From: Tuctoria greenei
Lineage: Eukaryota; Streptophyta; Magnoliopsida; Poales; Poaceae
DNA: 64,000 nt
Assembly (NCBI GenBank): GCA_036927565.1
Contig: JAYESD010000007.1
Location: 129,182,230-129,246,229, forward strand
Reading direction: 5' to 3'
Position numbers and translations under genes: made by a program. The notes beneath the pieces were generated by a model. It saw nothing but the letters and a program-made list of their open reading frames with translations, was not told where the DNA came from and ran no database searches. Position 1 is the first letter of the stretch. Every line of letters starts with the position of its first letter. Below are positions 1 through 11,409 of the stretch, piece by piece.

Positions 1-911
1 TGTAAAGTAGTGGAGGCTCACCAGGATTCGGAGCTACCAAGATTGGTAGTGTGGTGAGGAGCTGCTTCAGCTCTTAAAATGCCTTTTCTGCTTCTTTAGA
101 CCAATGAAATGGTCCGGACTTCCTCAAGAGTTTGAAGAAGGGAAGCGCCCATTCTGCCAGTGTTGAGATGAACCGACTAAGCGCAGCTAGGCATCTAATT
201 AACTTCTGGTCGTCCTTGATGCGGGCTGGGGGCCGCATATCTTTAATGGCCTTGATCTTCGCCGGGTTTGCCTCAATTCCTCGGTAAGTCACCAAGAAAC
301 CAAGGAGTTCCCGGAGCTAACCCCGAAGACGCATTTTTCCGGGTTCAGCTTGATGCGCGTGATGCGCAGCTTGTCGAAGACAGCTTACAGGTTGTCAAGG
401 AGTCACTCCTTGTTTTTGATCTTCACAACGATGTCATCGATGTACACCTCCACCAAGTCTCTAATTAGCTCTCCAAGTGTTTTGTACATAGCTCGCACAA
501 AGGTTGAAGCAACATTTTTGAGACCAAAGGGCACGACAGTATAACAATATGATCCATCTACTGTTATGAAGGCAGTATGCTCTTCATCTTCCATAGACAT
601 TTGGATCTGATGATATCCAGAATATGCATCTAAGAAACACAATAGCTCACACCCGGAGGTGGAGTCCACTATCTTATCTATTCTAGGTAGTGGAAATGGA
701 TCTTTTGGGCATGCCTTATTTAAGGTGGTGTAGTCGATACACATCCGAAGCTTCCCGTTGGCCTTGGGCACAACGACTGGGTTTGCCAGCCATTTTGGAT
801 GAAAAACATCCCGGATGAAACCAGCTTCAAGCAGCTTCTTAATCTCCTATCGGATGAAGTTTTGCCGCTCGATTGATTGCTTCTGGGGCTTTTGGTGTAC
901 AGGTTGTGCAT
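1..911 (-). pseudogene. pol: Reverse transcriptase and start of RNase H (Tat1 pol, partial)
   Basis: The minus strand encodes the palm of a gypsy reverse transcriptase: a segment with RMCIDYTTLNKACPKD and FLDAYSGYHQIQM (about 771-590), then the catalytic box YIDDIVVK at about 430-407. Downstream, 295-74 matches the RT-RNase H connection (sequence around GIEANPAKIKAI). The parts lie in different frames (771-403 against 295-74 and 911-720), so at least two frameshifts separate them and no full protein can be made. The fragment ends at the window edge. In the family this enzyme copies the element RNA into DNA inside virus-like particles; here it is decayed. Confidence 0.85.
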
Positions 912-1037
912 CAGGATAAATCTTCAGATTGTGCTCAATCACCTCCCTAGGGATCCTAGACATTTGTGACTGTTGCCAGACAAAAACATCAACATTAGCT
1001 CAGAGGAAAGTGATGAGCATGAGTTCCTATTTGTTGT

Positions 1038-1820
1038 TCAAACCTCCCGATATAAAGGTGGTCTGAGCAACATCAGAACTGATTTGGACGACTTTGACAG
1101 GAACGTCGGTGTCGCCGCTTGGTTGCACACGTGGTGCAGAGGTTGAGCCTCGATGACGAGAGCTCGAGGGTTGAGCAATGAGCTCTTTGCCGGATGCCTC
1201 CTCCTACGCGGTTGCAAGCGCATGAGTTCTTCCAGTGAAATGATTTCTGCAGTACGCTCTCCGCGGATGCGGAGAACGCCAGAGGGTGCTGGCATCTTCA
1301 ACACCAGGTAACCATAGTGAGCCGCAGTCATGAACTTGTACAAGGCATGCCTGCCCAAAATGGCATTGAAGGGTAAGCTAATCCGCGCGACGTCAAAGAC
1401 CAACTTTTCGGTCCTATATTTCTCCTGAGTCCTAAAGGTCACCGGGAGTGTGATGGATCCGAGAGAGCTAATGGCCCCCAGACCTACCCTGGAGAAAGGG
1501 CGTGAGGTATGAAGGTACGAAGGTTAGAGCTGGAGCTTGATGAAGGCTTAATAGCTCAGAAGGTTCAGCCCCGCACCTCCGTCCACCAAAACATGGTAGA
1601 GCCGGACATTGTTGATGGTAGGAGATACCATCAATGGTAACCGGCCAACTCCGATCATGTTGCGGGGGCAGTCCGTAGCATCGAATGTGATGGGAGTGTC
1701 CATCCATTTCCGATGAGATTCCGCCCTGGCGGTAGGAGCTACAGCGGCCATGTCTCGCCGCATTGTCTTGAGAACGCTGCGAGAAGTGATGTCCCAAGAA
1801 CCACCATAAATGGTGTTCAA
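1038..1820 (-). pseudogene. Retroviral-type aspartic protease region (Tat1)
   Basis: A minus-strand reading frame at 1820-1548 holds HVLVDGGAGLNLLS, the plant gypsy form of the aspartic protease active site, with Asp in the D-G-G context. A second frame at 1442-1038 holds ILGRHALYKFMTAAHYGYL, which matches the C-terminal half of the same fold. A frameshift between 1548 and 1442 divides the two. In intact elements the protease matures the Gag-Pol polyprotein. It sits between gag (upstream at 2095-3439) and RT (771-403), as expected for Ty3/gypsy. Confidence 0.75.
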
Positions 1821-2094
1821 GGTCTTCTGATGCTCATTGTCAGAGATGCCGGAATCGTCATCTACCGTGTTATAGACAGCCTTCAGGACCTTCTTGGGAT
1901 CCTGAAAGCCTAGCTCCGCCTCAGCCGGAGCTTCGTCAACTTTCTATTTTCCTTCCCGTTGGCGAAAAGGAGCTTCTTCTCGGCGCTTGTTGTAGTGCTC
2001 GACAAAGTTTTGGACCTCTCGGCAGTCCTCCAGACTGTGCTTGTTCATCTTATGGATCGGACACCACATTTTGGAGCTGTTGCCGTCTTCTGAA

Positions 2095-3439
2095 GAAGGG
2101 CGAGGTCATTTTTCATGGTGTGGCCCCCGGCCACCCAGAGCTGCAGCAGCTACAGCAGTAGGTGTGTCGTATGACGGCTTTTTCTTGCTCTTGGTCTTCT
2201 TCTTCTTTTTGCCACCACCGAAGGTAGTGTATTCAGCTTTGGAAGACTTTTTGTTAGCCTCCGATGCTGGCTTTGAGTGCATTTCCCGACCCTCTATGGC
2301 CCAGGCGCACTTGTCAGCCAGGCTGAACAACTCTGTGACGCTGGTAACTTCTTTAGTTGCCAGCTTCTCCAGCATTTTCTTGTCTCGGGCGCTCTGCTTG
2401 AATGCGAAAATAAATGAAGTGTTTGAGATAGAAGGGATGGTATTGCATACTTGAGAAAACCGTTGGATAAAGGATCACAGCGATTCCCCCGTTGTTTGCA
2501 TCACAGCAAACAAATCCAATTCAGTGCCAGGCCAGGTGTAAGAACTCCCGAAGTTGGCAGTGAACTGTTGGCATAGTTCCACCTAACTGTTGATAGAGAC
2601 GGGCGGAAGACACATGAATCAGGACCTAGCGGTCCCAGTCAGAGCTACCGGGAAATAATTGGCCATCACGGCCTCATTGCCCCCATCGCAAGGATAACGG
2701 TGGAGTAAATTTGAAGGAATTCAGTGGGGTTGACAGTCCCATCGAATTTCTCTAGCAGATGAGGCCGGAACTTCTGTGGCCAGCGGACCATGCGTAGGTG
2801 CATGGCCAAGGCAGAACAACCTCCTCCTACTCCCACTGGAGCAAGATTGTCCCGAGCTTCTCACCTCTCACGAGCACGCTCAATGTGGACACGTCCGTCT
2901 TGCTGTCTGTAGCGGCGGTCGAGTTCCGACCGCAGAACGTGTGTCAAGAGTCTCGACACAGTATGGGTGTGATGCACCCCGGAAGGCAGCGACGTCACCT
3001 GTTGAGATACAACACGCATCCGGTGCTATGATACGTGAGGACCAAGTCTTCCAGACAAGGTCCTACGTTGAGCTGGTGCCTGCACCAAAGGAGGAGGACC
3101 TTGGTTGCTGATGGCATCAGCTGCAACTGCATCCAGATGCTGCACGTCAGCACGCCACTGCTCCATCGCACCCTGAGGTTCTCCGCGCGCTGGTGGGCGC
3201 TCCAGAAGAGTATGCGCAACAATTAGCACGTTCTCAGGATTTTTGTTCACCGATGCTGTGATCGACACAAGTACCCCATCCTGTTGTCCAACATTGTTTG
3301 CCGGAGCAGATGGTGGTGGTGGTGGCATGACACCCACCGAAATAACGGCAACTGCTGGTTGTTGAATGTTGGAGGGATTTTCTCCAACAGGTTGCGCAAC
3401 GTTGTTGCTGTTAGATGATCCTACGGCGGAGTTCATCAT
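2095..3439 (-). pseudogene. gag: gag (Tat1), broken
   Basis: Gag most likely starts at the ATG at 3439-3437, about 20 bases inside the primer-binding site; the open frame above it reads into the LTR. The N-terminal part (3439-3026) is Pro/Gln/Asn-rich. A middle part near 2790-2400 reads as a Retrotrans_gag domain in shifted frames (for example the block RWPQKFRPHLLEKFDG). A basic, Lys-rich C-terminal part lies at 2375-2106. Frameshifts near 3026 and 2400-2500 break the protein. Gag forms the particle core; nothing functional could be made from this copy. Confidence 0.7.
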
Positions 3440-3460
3440 CTTGTGATCTCGAGCACCCCC

Positions 3461-3476
3461 TACCTGGCGCGCCAAA
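3461..3476 (-). promoter_or_regulatory. Primer-binding site of Tat1
   Basis: Directly after the LTR the minus strand reads TTTGGCGCGCCAGGTA, where minus-strand DNA synthesis is primed by a tRNA 3' end. It contains the 8-base palindrome GGCGCGCC. Its position next to the terminal CA of the LTR fixes the LTR border. I cannot name the tRNA with certainty. Confidence 0.6.
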
Positions 3477-4303
3477 TGATGAAGCATACAAACGACACTT
3501 CTCCCGGTACTACTAAATTGTAGGCCGCGGATGTTCTTGTATCGGTTTGGGCGCGCGGAGATCTTAAACAAGATGATGACACAAATTATTTACATGGTTT
3601 GGGCCGCCTGACCGTAATACTCTACTCCACAGGGTGTGTGTTGTTGTATTGAAGATTTTCTAGTGCTTGAGTGCGTATGAGCTTGGGTTGTTCTGTGTCG
3701 TGCAGCACAATCCCTTTTATAGACCAAGGGATGGCTGTTACATCAATGGCCTGGCCCGACATGTGGCCCCGACGGTTATGGTTGCCTAATACACAACCTA
3801 AATGTGATTAAGCACCTTAATAGTGTGATAACGCGTTTTAATGGTTGTGTTACCAGTATTAAGGGTTCTCGGATCGTGCACCATTAATATTGCATTAATG
3901 GCAAATAATTAGGTCTTGTAACTATAGCAGTAACTGTCCCTTGAATGTTCGTGCTGTTGGAGATCTGCCAGTATTCCCGATGGTGTCGTAGGTCCAGAGG
4001 CTCCACTCGTGGAAGCTCCGGAGCTTCCCCTTGCAGGGAGATAGGCCCGGAGCTGCTATACACATGGTGGCACCGTAGCTTCTAGGTCTAGGTTCACTGT
4101 CCACGTGTCAAGCATGGAGCTTCCCTATGTTGGGAGCTTAGCTCCGGTCTTATATTGCACATGTCAATGCTGGAGCTACCCATATGAGGGAGGCGGGTTC
4201 AGTGCCATGTGACATGTGGGGCCTATGAAAGTCTTCAACTCTGACGGGTGGATCTCCCTTGAACTTCTTGTGGTATCATGAGCCGGTACGCAGGGTACCG
4301 ACA
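3477..4303 (-). repeat. 5' LTR of Tat1
   Basis: This 827-bp LTR starts on the minus strand with TGTCGGTACC (4303) and ends with TTCATCA (3477). It aligns along its length with 50990-51829: both share the end sequence, the block around CGGTACTACTA, and a TATA box at equivalent places. The primer-binding site follows at 3476. As a 5' LTR it should carry the promoter. Confidence 0.85.
3712..3722 (-). promoter_or_regulatory. TATA box in Tat1 LTR
   Basis: The minus strand reads CTATAAAAGGG, a good plant TATA box, 582-592 bases into the LTR. The same motif lies at the matching place in the related LTR at 51231-51240, so it is conserved between copies. Confidence 0.6.
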
Positions 4304-4491
4304 GTATTGAAGAACCTAGTTTTTTGAGGACTTACAATGCAAAGCGGCGTAATAGAGAGACACCCAACGCGTCGAGGTTGAAAAGGTTGTAGATATCGGA
4401 CCATTCAATGACAAAAGCACCATCACCTGAGAAAAAAATGTTTATCCATGAATGCCCCTAGTATTATTTGACACTTTTTGTAATTTTCCAT
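4304..4491. other. Short non-coding stretch of CACTA1 next to the Tat1 insertion
   Basis: No reading frame is recognisable. It joins the Tat1 LTR to the C-terminal end of the CACTA transposase pseudogene and is probably its 3' flank. Confidence 0.4.
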
Positions 4492-6436
4492 TTAGTATTG
4501 AGGAAGTTGAACACATGGTTTACCAAGTTGTTTGAGTGTGCCCGCTGTTAACATCGGCTTTCCCATTTCAAACTTCAGGTTTGCATGCGTCATAGCTTTC
4601 GGTGCCCTCGGGTTAGCTTCTAACTCTTTCATTGGTTCCTCGCAAGCTTCTTTTGACGATAATTGTCGTTGCGGCTGACTCTTGTTCTTTGCACATACAT
4701 TCTTCATCGGCTTTGCCCACAGCTCATCGGGTGTAGGGTGCAGCAGGGCACTCCGAGTGGGAGGTGGAGACCGATGCAACTCCTCTTCAAGTGGAGACTT
4801 CTGCATCAGCTATAGAGTTGGATACAGATGCAGCTTCTCTATAATAGAGGCAAATGCTCTCCAATGAGACTTTTGCTGCTTCTCTATAACTGAAGGCAAC
4901 GATAGCTCAGGAATTGGAGACAGATCCATCTGCTATGGATTTTGATGCAGAAGCAAACGTGTCTTAAAAGACATCAAAGCATTAGAGGTCGACGCGGAAG
5001 CTGCTGCTGCTACTGGGTCAAGAACAATAAGGCTCCGTCTCCACTGAACCCTTCTAGCAATTGCATCCCGCATAGTCAGTGTTGTTTCGTTCGATGGCAC
5101 TTTAAGGTTTAGGTTTTTCGTATTTTCATGCACCATGTCCACCTTGACCACATCATAGGATGTTGTGTCCACCTTGATGTCGCCAAGCATGGTTTGATCA
5201 GGATACACTAGCCCTCTCCCGACCTCCATTCGAGCGATCCCTCCAACCATTAGCAGAAGGCTGCATGTTTTGGCTGAGCCAAGTTATCTATTGTGTCTGG
5301 CTCAATTGAAGGTCCAGATGTTGGTGTCTGAAGAACCTCCTGTGGTTGTTGACCCCCAGCTGATGTAGAAGCAAAGTTGCTCCTACGCTCCTCGTCGTTA
5401 CTTAAGACGAAAAATGTGCTAGGGATTGGTATACCTGCACCCTCCAGCATATGCTTCACATCTCCTAGGAGTTCCCTTCTCAGCTGTATTTTCAGCTTCT
5501 CGACGTTGACATGTGATGTTGACGTCGTTTTCCGCCTCCAATACATATTTTTGTGTTCCAGAAAACCCTCCTCCAGGTCAACTTACTAGAAACACCACGA
5601 ACATGGCTTCGTTACTCTGATCTTTGCTGGGCCTTGTTGAGGGCATCATTTTCCCTCTCACCATTTATGTGTTCATTGCTCAGGGTCCAGGCTCTTTGAG
5701 TGACATGTAAGGTGCTCGGGCTGCAGAAGCTAATACGACCTGATTCAGAAAGCTTTGAACGAGCACGCATAAATGGTTTCAGCCGTCCACTGAAACTATC
5801 ATATGGATTCTCAAGACCTAGCTCAGCCAATCTTTCATTGTGTTCTTCCTAAATCCTTTTTTTCGGCACAACCGGTGTTGCCGAGGTGGTGTTCAAGCTC
5901 GTTCTGCAATCAGAGCACTTCATATGTTCACTATTCTTGGCAAAATCATTTGATTCACACATTTCAACAAATATCGCCCAGTCATCTTCTGACACATGTG
6001 GATACATATGGAAGGGGGTTCCATGGTGCCTTCAAAGATTTACAAGCTTAGTTTTGTAGGTCCTCCATGCATGAGAGATCATCTTCATAACTAGCTTCTT
6101 CCCCTTCTATTTCATATGCTCCAAATATTGAACATATGGTCCGATAGAGGTTTCGAAGAGTTCACCCTTTTCATTTTTTGTCAAGTGATCGAATCCTTAC
6201 AGGCTTAGCAACACCCTTTATCGAGCAGCTAGACCACAAACTGTGGACAATCTCGTATTCACATTATGGTCCAGGGGTAAGCCTTCGTCATTGGCCTAAT
6301 CAACAGTCAAAACGTCTGTCAACTACGTCATCCGCGACCTTTTCTTTCTTCTGTTACCAGAGGCAGATGCATCATGTTCATGAGTCTGCTGTTGAGTCTC
6401 CTCTTCAATATGTTGCTGATGCTCCGACTAAGACAT
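4492..6436 (-). pseudogene. Ptta/En-Spm type CACTA transposase (Transposase_24-like), broken
   Basis: The minus strand can be followed in pieces as one protein: a basic N-terminal stretch (6436-6330, with a stop at codon 3), a middle part containing ENPYDSFSGRLKPFMRARS (5825-5770), a coiled region (5546-5250), a segment with MRDAIARRVQWRRSLIVLDP (5070-5010) like the DUF8039 domain of grass CACTA proteins, and a C-terminal part with KFEMGKPMLTAGTLKQLGKP (4590-4530). Stops and frameshifts separate them. This protein class accompanies TNP2 in grass CACTA elements and probably binds element ends. Domain names are from memory of the families. Confidence 0.6.
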
Positions 6437-6659
6437 CTTCAAATTCAAAAAAATTCACTAAAATCCCGTAAAACATTATCAAATTTCAGTCACATTCACA
6501 CAAATAGTCACATAAGGGAGCAAATTCTCTCATGGCATTTGTACCTTAATAAGAAAAAGATCTATGTGCCAAATGTAATGACAATCCAAACCAAGCAATC
6601 ACTAAATAATATACTATGACAAGTTTATCACACAAGTTACAGGTGGGCGGGACCTTCAT
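6437..6659. other. AT-rich non-coding stretch upstream of the Transposase_24-like gene
   Basis: I see no conserved coding sequence or repeat here. It is likely the 5' leader or an intron of the minus-strand gene. Confidence 0.35.
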
Positions 6660-6895
6660 AAATATACTAAACATTGACCAGTACTAGCCAAAGCGTAATA
6701 CTCTAAGCGTAAGACTCCAGAAATATACTAAAGATTGACCAGTGAACAACAAAAGCGCGAACCATTTCGACTCCAACCAAAGCGTAATACTCTAAGCGTA
6801 GTACTCTGAAAATATACTAAATATTGATCGGCGAACCACCAAAGTGCGGACCATTTTGACTCCAACAAAAGCACGAACAAACCTTATTAGGGCAG
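6660..6895. repeat. Imperfect tandem repeat, three copies, about 60-90 bp
   Basis: Three copies begin with AAATATACTAAA followed by ATTGACC or ATTGATC, at about 6660, 6720 and 6808. Copies 1 and 2 share AAAGCGTAATACTCTAAGCG; copies 2 and 3 share a block around CCATTTCGACTCCAAC. Copy 1 lacks about 27 internal bases. This suits subterminal or intergenic DNA of the CACTA element. Confidence 0.7.
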
Positions 6896-7461
6896 TGCCG
6901 CGATGGTCAAGGGGGAGTCGAGGGTCGACACCGGCAGCGCGACAAAGATCAAGAGGGCAGTGTCAAGGTGGCAACGAGCTCCAGGTAAGGGGACCGACAC
7001 GACGGCGTGCTGGGAAGGGGATGACGGATCAGCGGTTTCTAGGGCGAAAATTCATCATCGCGTGAGAGCTAAAGTGTCGAAAATTTTTGTTAATTTTTGT
7101 GAAGAGAGCACGCGAGAGAGCTAAAAGTATCTTAGGGCAACAATCGGAGATGCACCTCAGAAGAGCCACCGCCGGGCACATCTCCCTTTCGCTGCAACAA
7201 AAAGAATAATTGGGTCCCACACGTTTGTAAGCCCATATCAGAGACACACTTTGTAAGATCGCGTCTCTTTTCTTTTGAATTAATACGAGCCGTTGCCAAT
7301 AATGCCATTCGCGCAGGATTCAAAGCGTCAAAATAAGAGACAGGATCTTGAAAGATGCGTTTCCCATTACCTTGCATGCGAGATGCACCATTGTGAGGAT
7401 CGTCTCGTATCACCTTCGTCTCCCTTTTTCCAGGGCAGAGCAAGTGCCATATTCAGTAGTG
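6896..7461. repeat. GC-richer CACTA subterminal-like region with GAGACG/CGTCTC motifs
   Basis: No recognisable gene. GAGACG or CGTCTC-type motifs recur between 7240 and 7430 and also occur at 10990-11280. A block around GAGAGCTAAA is duplicated at 7064-7073 and 7115-7124. The stretch ends in TAGTG (7457-7461), which on the minus strand gives CACTACTGAATATGG, the form of a CACTA terminus. Confidence 0.45.
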
Positions 7462-7527
7462 CTTCCTTAAGAAACAAAACACAAGGCATCGGTACTTCTC
7501 CATAAGAAACAGGGCACATATGACCAA

Positions 7528-7662
7528 TGAAAGACAAATTTTCACTTGAATGGCAATATTTTCACACATTTGATCATATATCACACAAATATCCAAATGG
7601 AAGTCAATTTTTCACTCAATTGACCATATTTTCACATATTTGAGCATACTTACACACAATCA
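7528..7662. repeat. Tandem duplication of about 70 bp, diverged
   Basis: Two similar blocks follow each other; each contains AATTTTTCACT or AAATTTTCACT, then ATATTTTCACA and a run of ACACAA. The first starts near 7531, the second near 7600. They lie just downstream of the TNP2-type gene. Confidence 0.55.
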
Positions 7663-7692
7663 ATTTGGTACTTTACATTGTGATGTTGGTTT

Positions 7693-10646
7693 TTGAAGTT
7701 CTTGACTTTTTCATGGTGGTTGCTCTGCAAGCAAGGAAGTTCGTTGGCTGATGGTATTCTTGGCTTGATCATCGAGGTGACAAAAGGAGGAATCTCATCA
7801 AATTGGTCAAACTCTTCCTCATTAACAGCATTCGTGACTCCGACGATTCGTCATTTTCCAGGTATAACCACCTTAAGTCTTTTATTTGTTGTGTCTGGAA
7901 CATAGAACACTTGAGCAATGAATTCTGCTAACACGAAAGGATCTGACTTATATCCTTGACAAGTAAGATCAATGCTAGTGAACTCGTACTTGTCTTGTAC
8001 AACACCTTTGATTCCATCAACCCCGTTGCAACGGAAAAGAGAAATATTGAATCCTTGAAAGTCAAGCTCCCAGATCTCTTGTATTTGACTATAGTACAAG
8101 TCTTTGTCTTGGCCCGCAACAATATAAGCATCAACACGGACACCACTATTTTGATGCATGCTTTTCTTATCTTGTTCTACAGTGTAGAATGTGTATCCAT
8201 TTATGTCGTACCCTTGATATATAATACTTGTGAATATAGGACCACGAACCAACTTTTTTAGGTATTCACTTGTTTAAGTATTCGATGAGTGAGAAATCCG
8301 ATCCTGGAGCCAGGTAATGAATTTTCGCTTGTGATCATTTGCTAATCATGATTCATTGCAGCCATTATTGTCTTTAAACACCACCTCCTTGTGCTCATCA
8401 AAGTACTCTGACATAATGGATATGTGTTGCAACTCGTGGAAATGAGCGCAGAAGAATAAATGTGGATATGGAGTTATAGCCTTCTTCTCATTGGTCCCTT
8501 TTCCTGTGAGCCTCCCCAAATGACTAGACTTGGGAACACCAATCTGCTTACTCGGGTCAGTGTAGTTTAGAGCCCACTTTACAGCTTCCTCTGTAGAGTA
8601 TCCTTGTACAATGCTGCCCTCAGAGTAAGCTCGGTTTCTAATGAAGGACTTTAGTATGTCGTAGAATCTCTCGTACACATACATATGGTGAGGGAAAACA
8701 CGACCAAGTAGCTTTATCTCCTTAATAAGATGAGTTGTGAAATGGACGCTGATGTCGAAAAAGGCAGGTGAAAAATACATCTCAAGGAAGCATAAAGTTT
8801 CATAGTGCCTTTTTTCCAATGACTCAAGATCTTCTTCACATAGTACTTTTTGACCAATTGCATTGAAGAAAAAGCAAAAGTTCATTATAGCCTCCCGAAC
8901 ATTGACCGTTAGGATATTCCGAATTCCAACAGCAATCATCTGTGTAAGCAATACATGGTAATCATGAAATTTCACACTGGGAACTACTTTTAGATCTAGA
9001 AATGAAATAAGCCTTGAGACATTCTTTGAGTAGCCAGATGGTATTTTCACATTTTTGACGAACCCACAAAACTCTTTATTCTCATTTCTTTGAAAGGGTG
9101 ATGCATGATGTGGCTAGTTCCGTTCCTTTTATCGAGTCATCGACCCACAACTTAGGCCTAATTCCCATTTTCTTTAGATCTGCCCGTGCATGTCCATGGT
9201 CCCTAGTTTTCCCATCCATGTTAAGCAATGTCCCGAGTAGGCTCTCGCACACATTCTTCTCAACGTGTATCACATCAATCGAATGACGGACATCTAAGTC
9301 TTTACAGTACGGTAGCTCCCAAAAAATCAATTGCTTCTTCCACATGTCATCTTCGCCAGTATTTTTGCCAGTCCTTTTCCACTTATCAAGGACAACATGG
9401 ATATCAATGACCATTTCATAGACTTCATGACCCATGAGATGAGGTGGAGGACACCTCTTCTCAGTGTCACCATTGAAATTATCCTTCATACTCCAAAAAG
9501 GATGCTGCATTAGAATGTAGCATCGATGTCCCATATACACTATTTTTTGTGACTCGCTCAAATAATGTGAGTCTATTTCTTTCAAAAATGTGGAAATTTG
9601 CAACCTACTTTCTTACTGTCTGGACAAGTTACGTGACGCTGGAGAATCACTAACAATCACAAATAAAATGGCTTTTAGGTGAAAGTACTCACGCTTGTGT
9701 TCATCCAACACCTGCAATTCGTTGTTGTACCACAACTGCTTCAAATCTTCAACCATAGGCCTGAAATAAGTATCAATGTCATTCCAAGTTGTTGTGGCCC
9801 TGATATTAGTCCTGGCATCATAATATATTTCTGTTTGTTGCACAACCAAGGAGGAAGGTTCAAAATTGTTAGCACAATTGATCATGTGCTATGTGTGCTA
9901 CTGTTCAAAAAAAGGATTCATGCCATCAGTGCTCTTGTGATCCTAATATTCCTCAGATCAGTGGCAAATTCAAGATTTTTTGAATCAATGTTTCGCCACT
10001 GTGTGGCATCAGCAGGATGTCCTATCATTCCATGATCCTTCTTATGCTTCTCTTTGTGACATCGCAACAATTCTGACTCCTTCTTGTTTGCAAACTAACG
10101 CTTCAAACGAGGAATGATAGGAAAGTACCAAAACACCTTTTAGGCCCTTTTTTCTTCTATTGCAGTTCTCGCCATCACTGTCATCTTCCATATGACTGAA
10201 TCGGTCCACTCCACACATAGGGCATTTCTCGAGGTTTTTGTACCCAGGTCCATGATATAAAATGCAATCATTCTTGCACGCGTGGATTTTCTCCACCTCC
10301 AAACCCAGTGGACAAATTATCTGTTTTGCCTCATAAACTATCGTAGGGACTGTGTTGCCTTGGGATAACATGTCCTTAAGGAGCATCAAGAATTCCTTAA
10401 AACTACAATCGCTCCATCCGTTGCTCGCCTTCAGCTGGAAAAGGTTTATCATCGCAAATAGTCTGGTGTACCTAGCCGCACTACCATGATACAATGGCTT
10501 CTTCGAGTCTTCCTGCATGTTCTTGTAATTTTTGCAAGTTCACCATTACTGTACAAATCATCGTCGCCATGTCTCTCGACATTGCGAACCATCATTGATA
10601 AATGCATATACCCCTTGGATATTTTCATTGCAAAGGCGCGGCACAT
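7693..10646 (-). pseudogene. TNP2-type CACTA transposase, broken
   Basis: The minus strand encodes, in order, a Transposase_21 part (10518-10042) with a Cys motif CPMCGVDRFSHMEDD, a linking piece (9885-9613), a core piece (9603-9082) with HSIDVIHVEKNVCESLLGTL, a DUF4218-like part (9050-8346) and a DUF4216-like part (8252-7851) with VPDTTNKRLKVVIPGK, then a tail to about 7693. Several stops and shifts separate these, and the stretch between the first two pieces looks shortened. In the family TNP2 cuts and moves CACTA elements by their ends. Some gaps may be introns, but the stops show decay. Confidence 0.8.
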
Positions 10647-11319
10647 ACATCCAACTTCGATCCGGTGATATCTACATATAGAAAAGAAGAGCTAAATCAA
10701 CGAAATTTGAAGCCACTAATAGTCAAGATCTAAAGGGGTAAAGAAATAGTAAGGAACAGGGGAGGAGGAGAGGACTAACTCTTTGTTTTAAGATCCACTG
10801 ATAATCACTGCAAGACTTTTAGAATGGCACCTCTAAAGAGGGAAAGAACAGGGCAACAATAGGGCAGGTCTGGCAGCCACTTATTCTACCATAGCTAGGA
10901 GGTTCGAGAAGGGTAATAGAAAATTGAGACAAACCCATTTAAAGCATGTCTCTCTATAGAGGGAATGGGAGATGAGCCTGCTTCCATGACAAAAGGAGAC
11001 GTTCTTGACTGATGGGTATGAAAGATGCACCGACTTCAATTATGAAAGGAGACGAGCACCCAAAAAAGGTCGTTTCAGTTATGAAACAAATATGAGTCAT
11101 GCTTAAGTAAAGCGTGTCTCCTGTTTTTCAGAGAAGAGGGCGCGTCTCGAATACCTACTTAACTGAGATGGGCTTTATAGTAACACGTCTCCCTGTACAT
11201 TCAGCCGAGCCATGTCAGATCCTCGCTGAAGCAGGCTCATATCACTTAACCGTATTAGAGACGATCGCCTTTGAGCTTGTCTCCAATCTTTGTCTGCTAT
11301 TTGGGTTTCTTACGTAGTG
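10647..11319. repeat. CACTA 5' subterminal region and probable terminus
   Basis: No protein frame is recognisable. The stretch holds repeated short motifs (GAGACG, CGTCTC, TGTCTC) in both orientations, as expected for transposase binding sites, and ends with TAGTG at 11315-11319. The matching left end was not found. Confidence 0.45.
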
Positions 11320-11409
11320 TATGACAGTAGATTTGATGCGTATATAGAAAATCTACATAAAGTAACAATACAAAGAGTAGAAAATCCATACTTTGAGGGC
11401 AGCGCTCGA

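Larger units (their letters stand above)
1..4303 (-). mobile_element. Tat-lineage Ty3/gypsy retrotransposon, 5' part (Tat1)
   Basis: Read on the minus strand the order is LTR (4303-3477), primer-binding site, gag, protease, reverse transcriptase and the start of RNase H. The order protease-RT-RNase H is that of Ty3/gypsy. The element is cut by the left edge of the window, so integrase and the 3' LTR are not visible. All coding parts carry frameshifts or stops. The LTR is clearly the same family as 50990-51829, whose neighbour is an antisense Transposase_28-like ORF; that is why I place it in the Tat lineage. Its insertion site lies in a decayed CACTA transposase. The 5 bases after the LTR (4304-4308, GTATT) should recur at the unseen end. 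Confidence 0.85.
4304..11319 (-). mobile_element. CACTA (En/Spm-like) DNA transposon region, decayed (CACTA1)
   Basis: Two minus-strand transposase pseudogenes typical of plant CACTA elements lie here: a TNP2-type gene (10646-7693) and a Ptta/En-Spm (Transposase_24-like) gene (6436-4492). A possible right terminus, TAGTG at 11315-11319, reads CACTACGTAAGAAAC on the minus strand. Copies of GAGACG/CGTCTC cluster at 7240-7430 and 10990-11280, like subterminal repeats. A second TAGTG at 7457-7461, with GAGACG copies just inside it, raises the alternative that two related elements lie side by side. The left end was removed by the Tat1 insertion. Confidence 0.65.

Noticed and set aside
2041..2454. 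Plus-strand open frame of 137 codons with a hydrophobic run
   Set aside because: It is the shadow of the Lys-rich end of the Tat1 gag; the Phe/Leu run comes from the AAG/AAA codons on the other strand.
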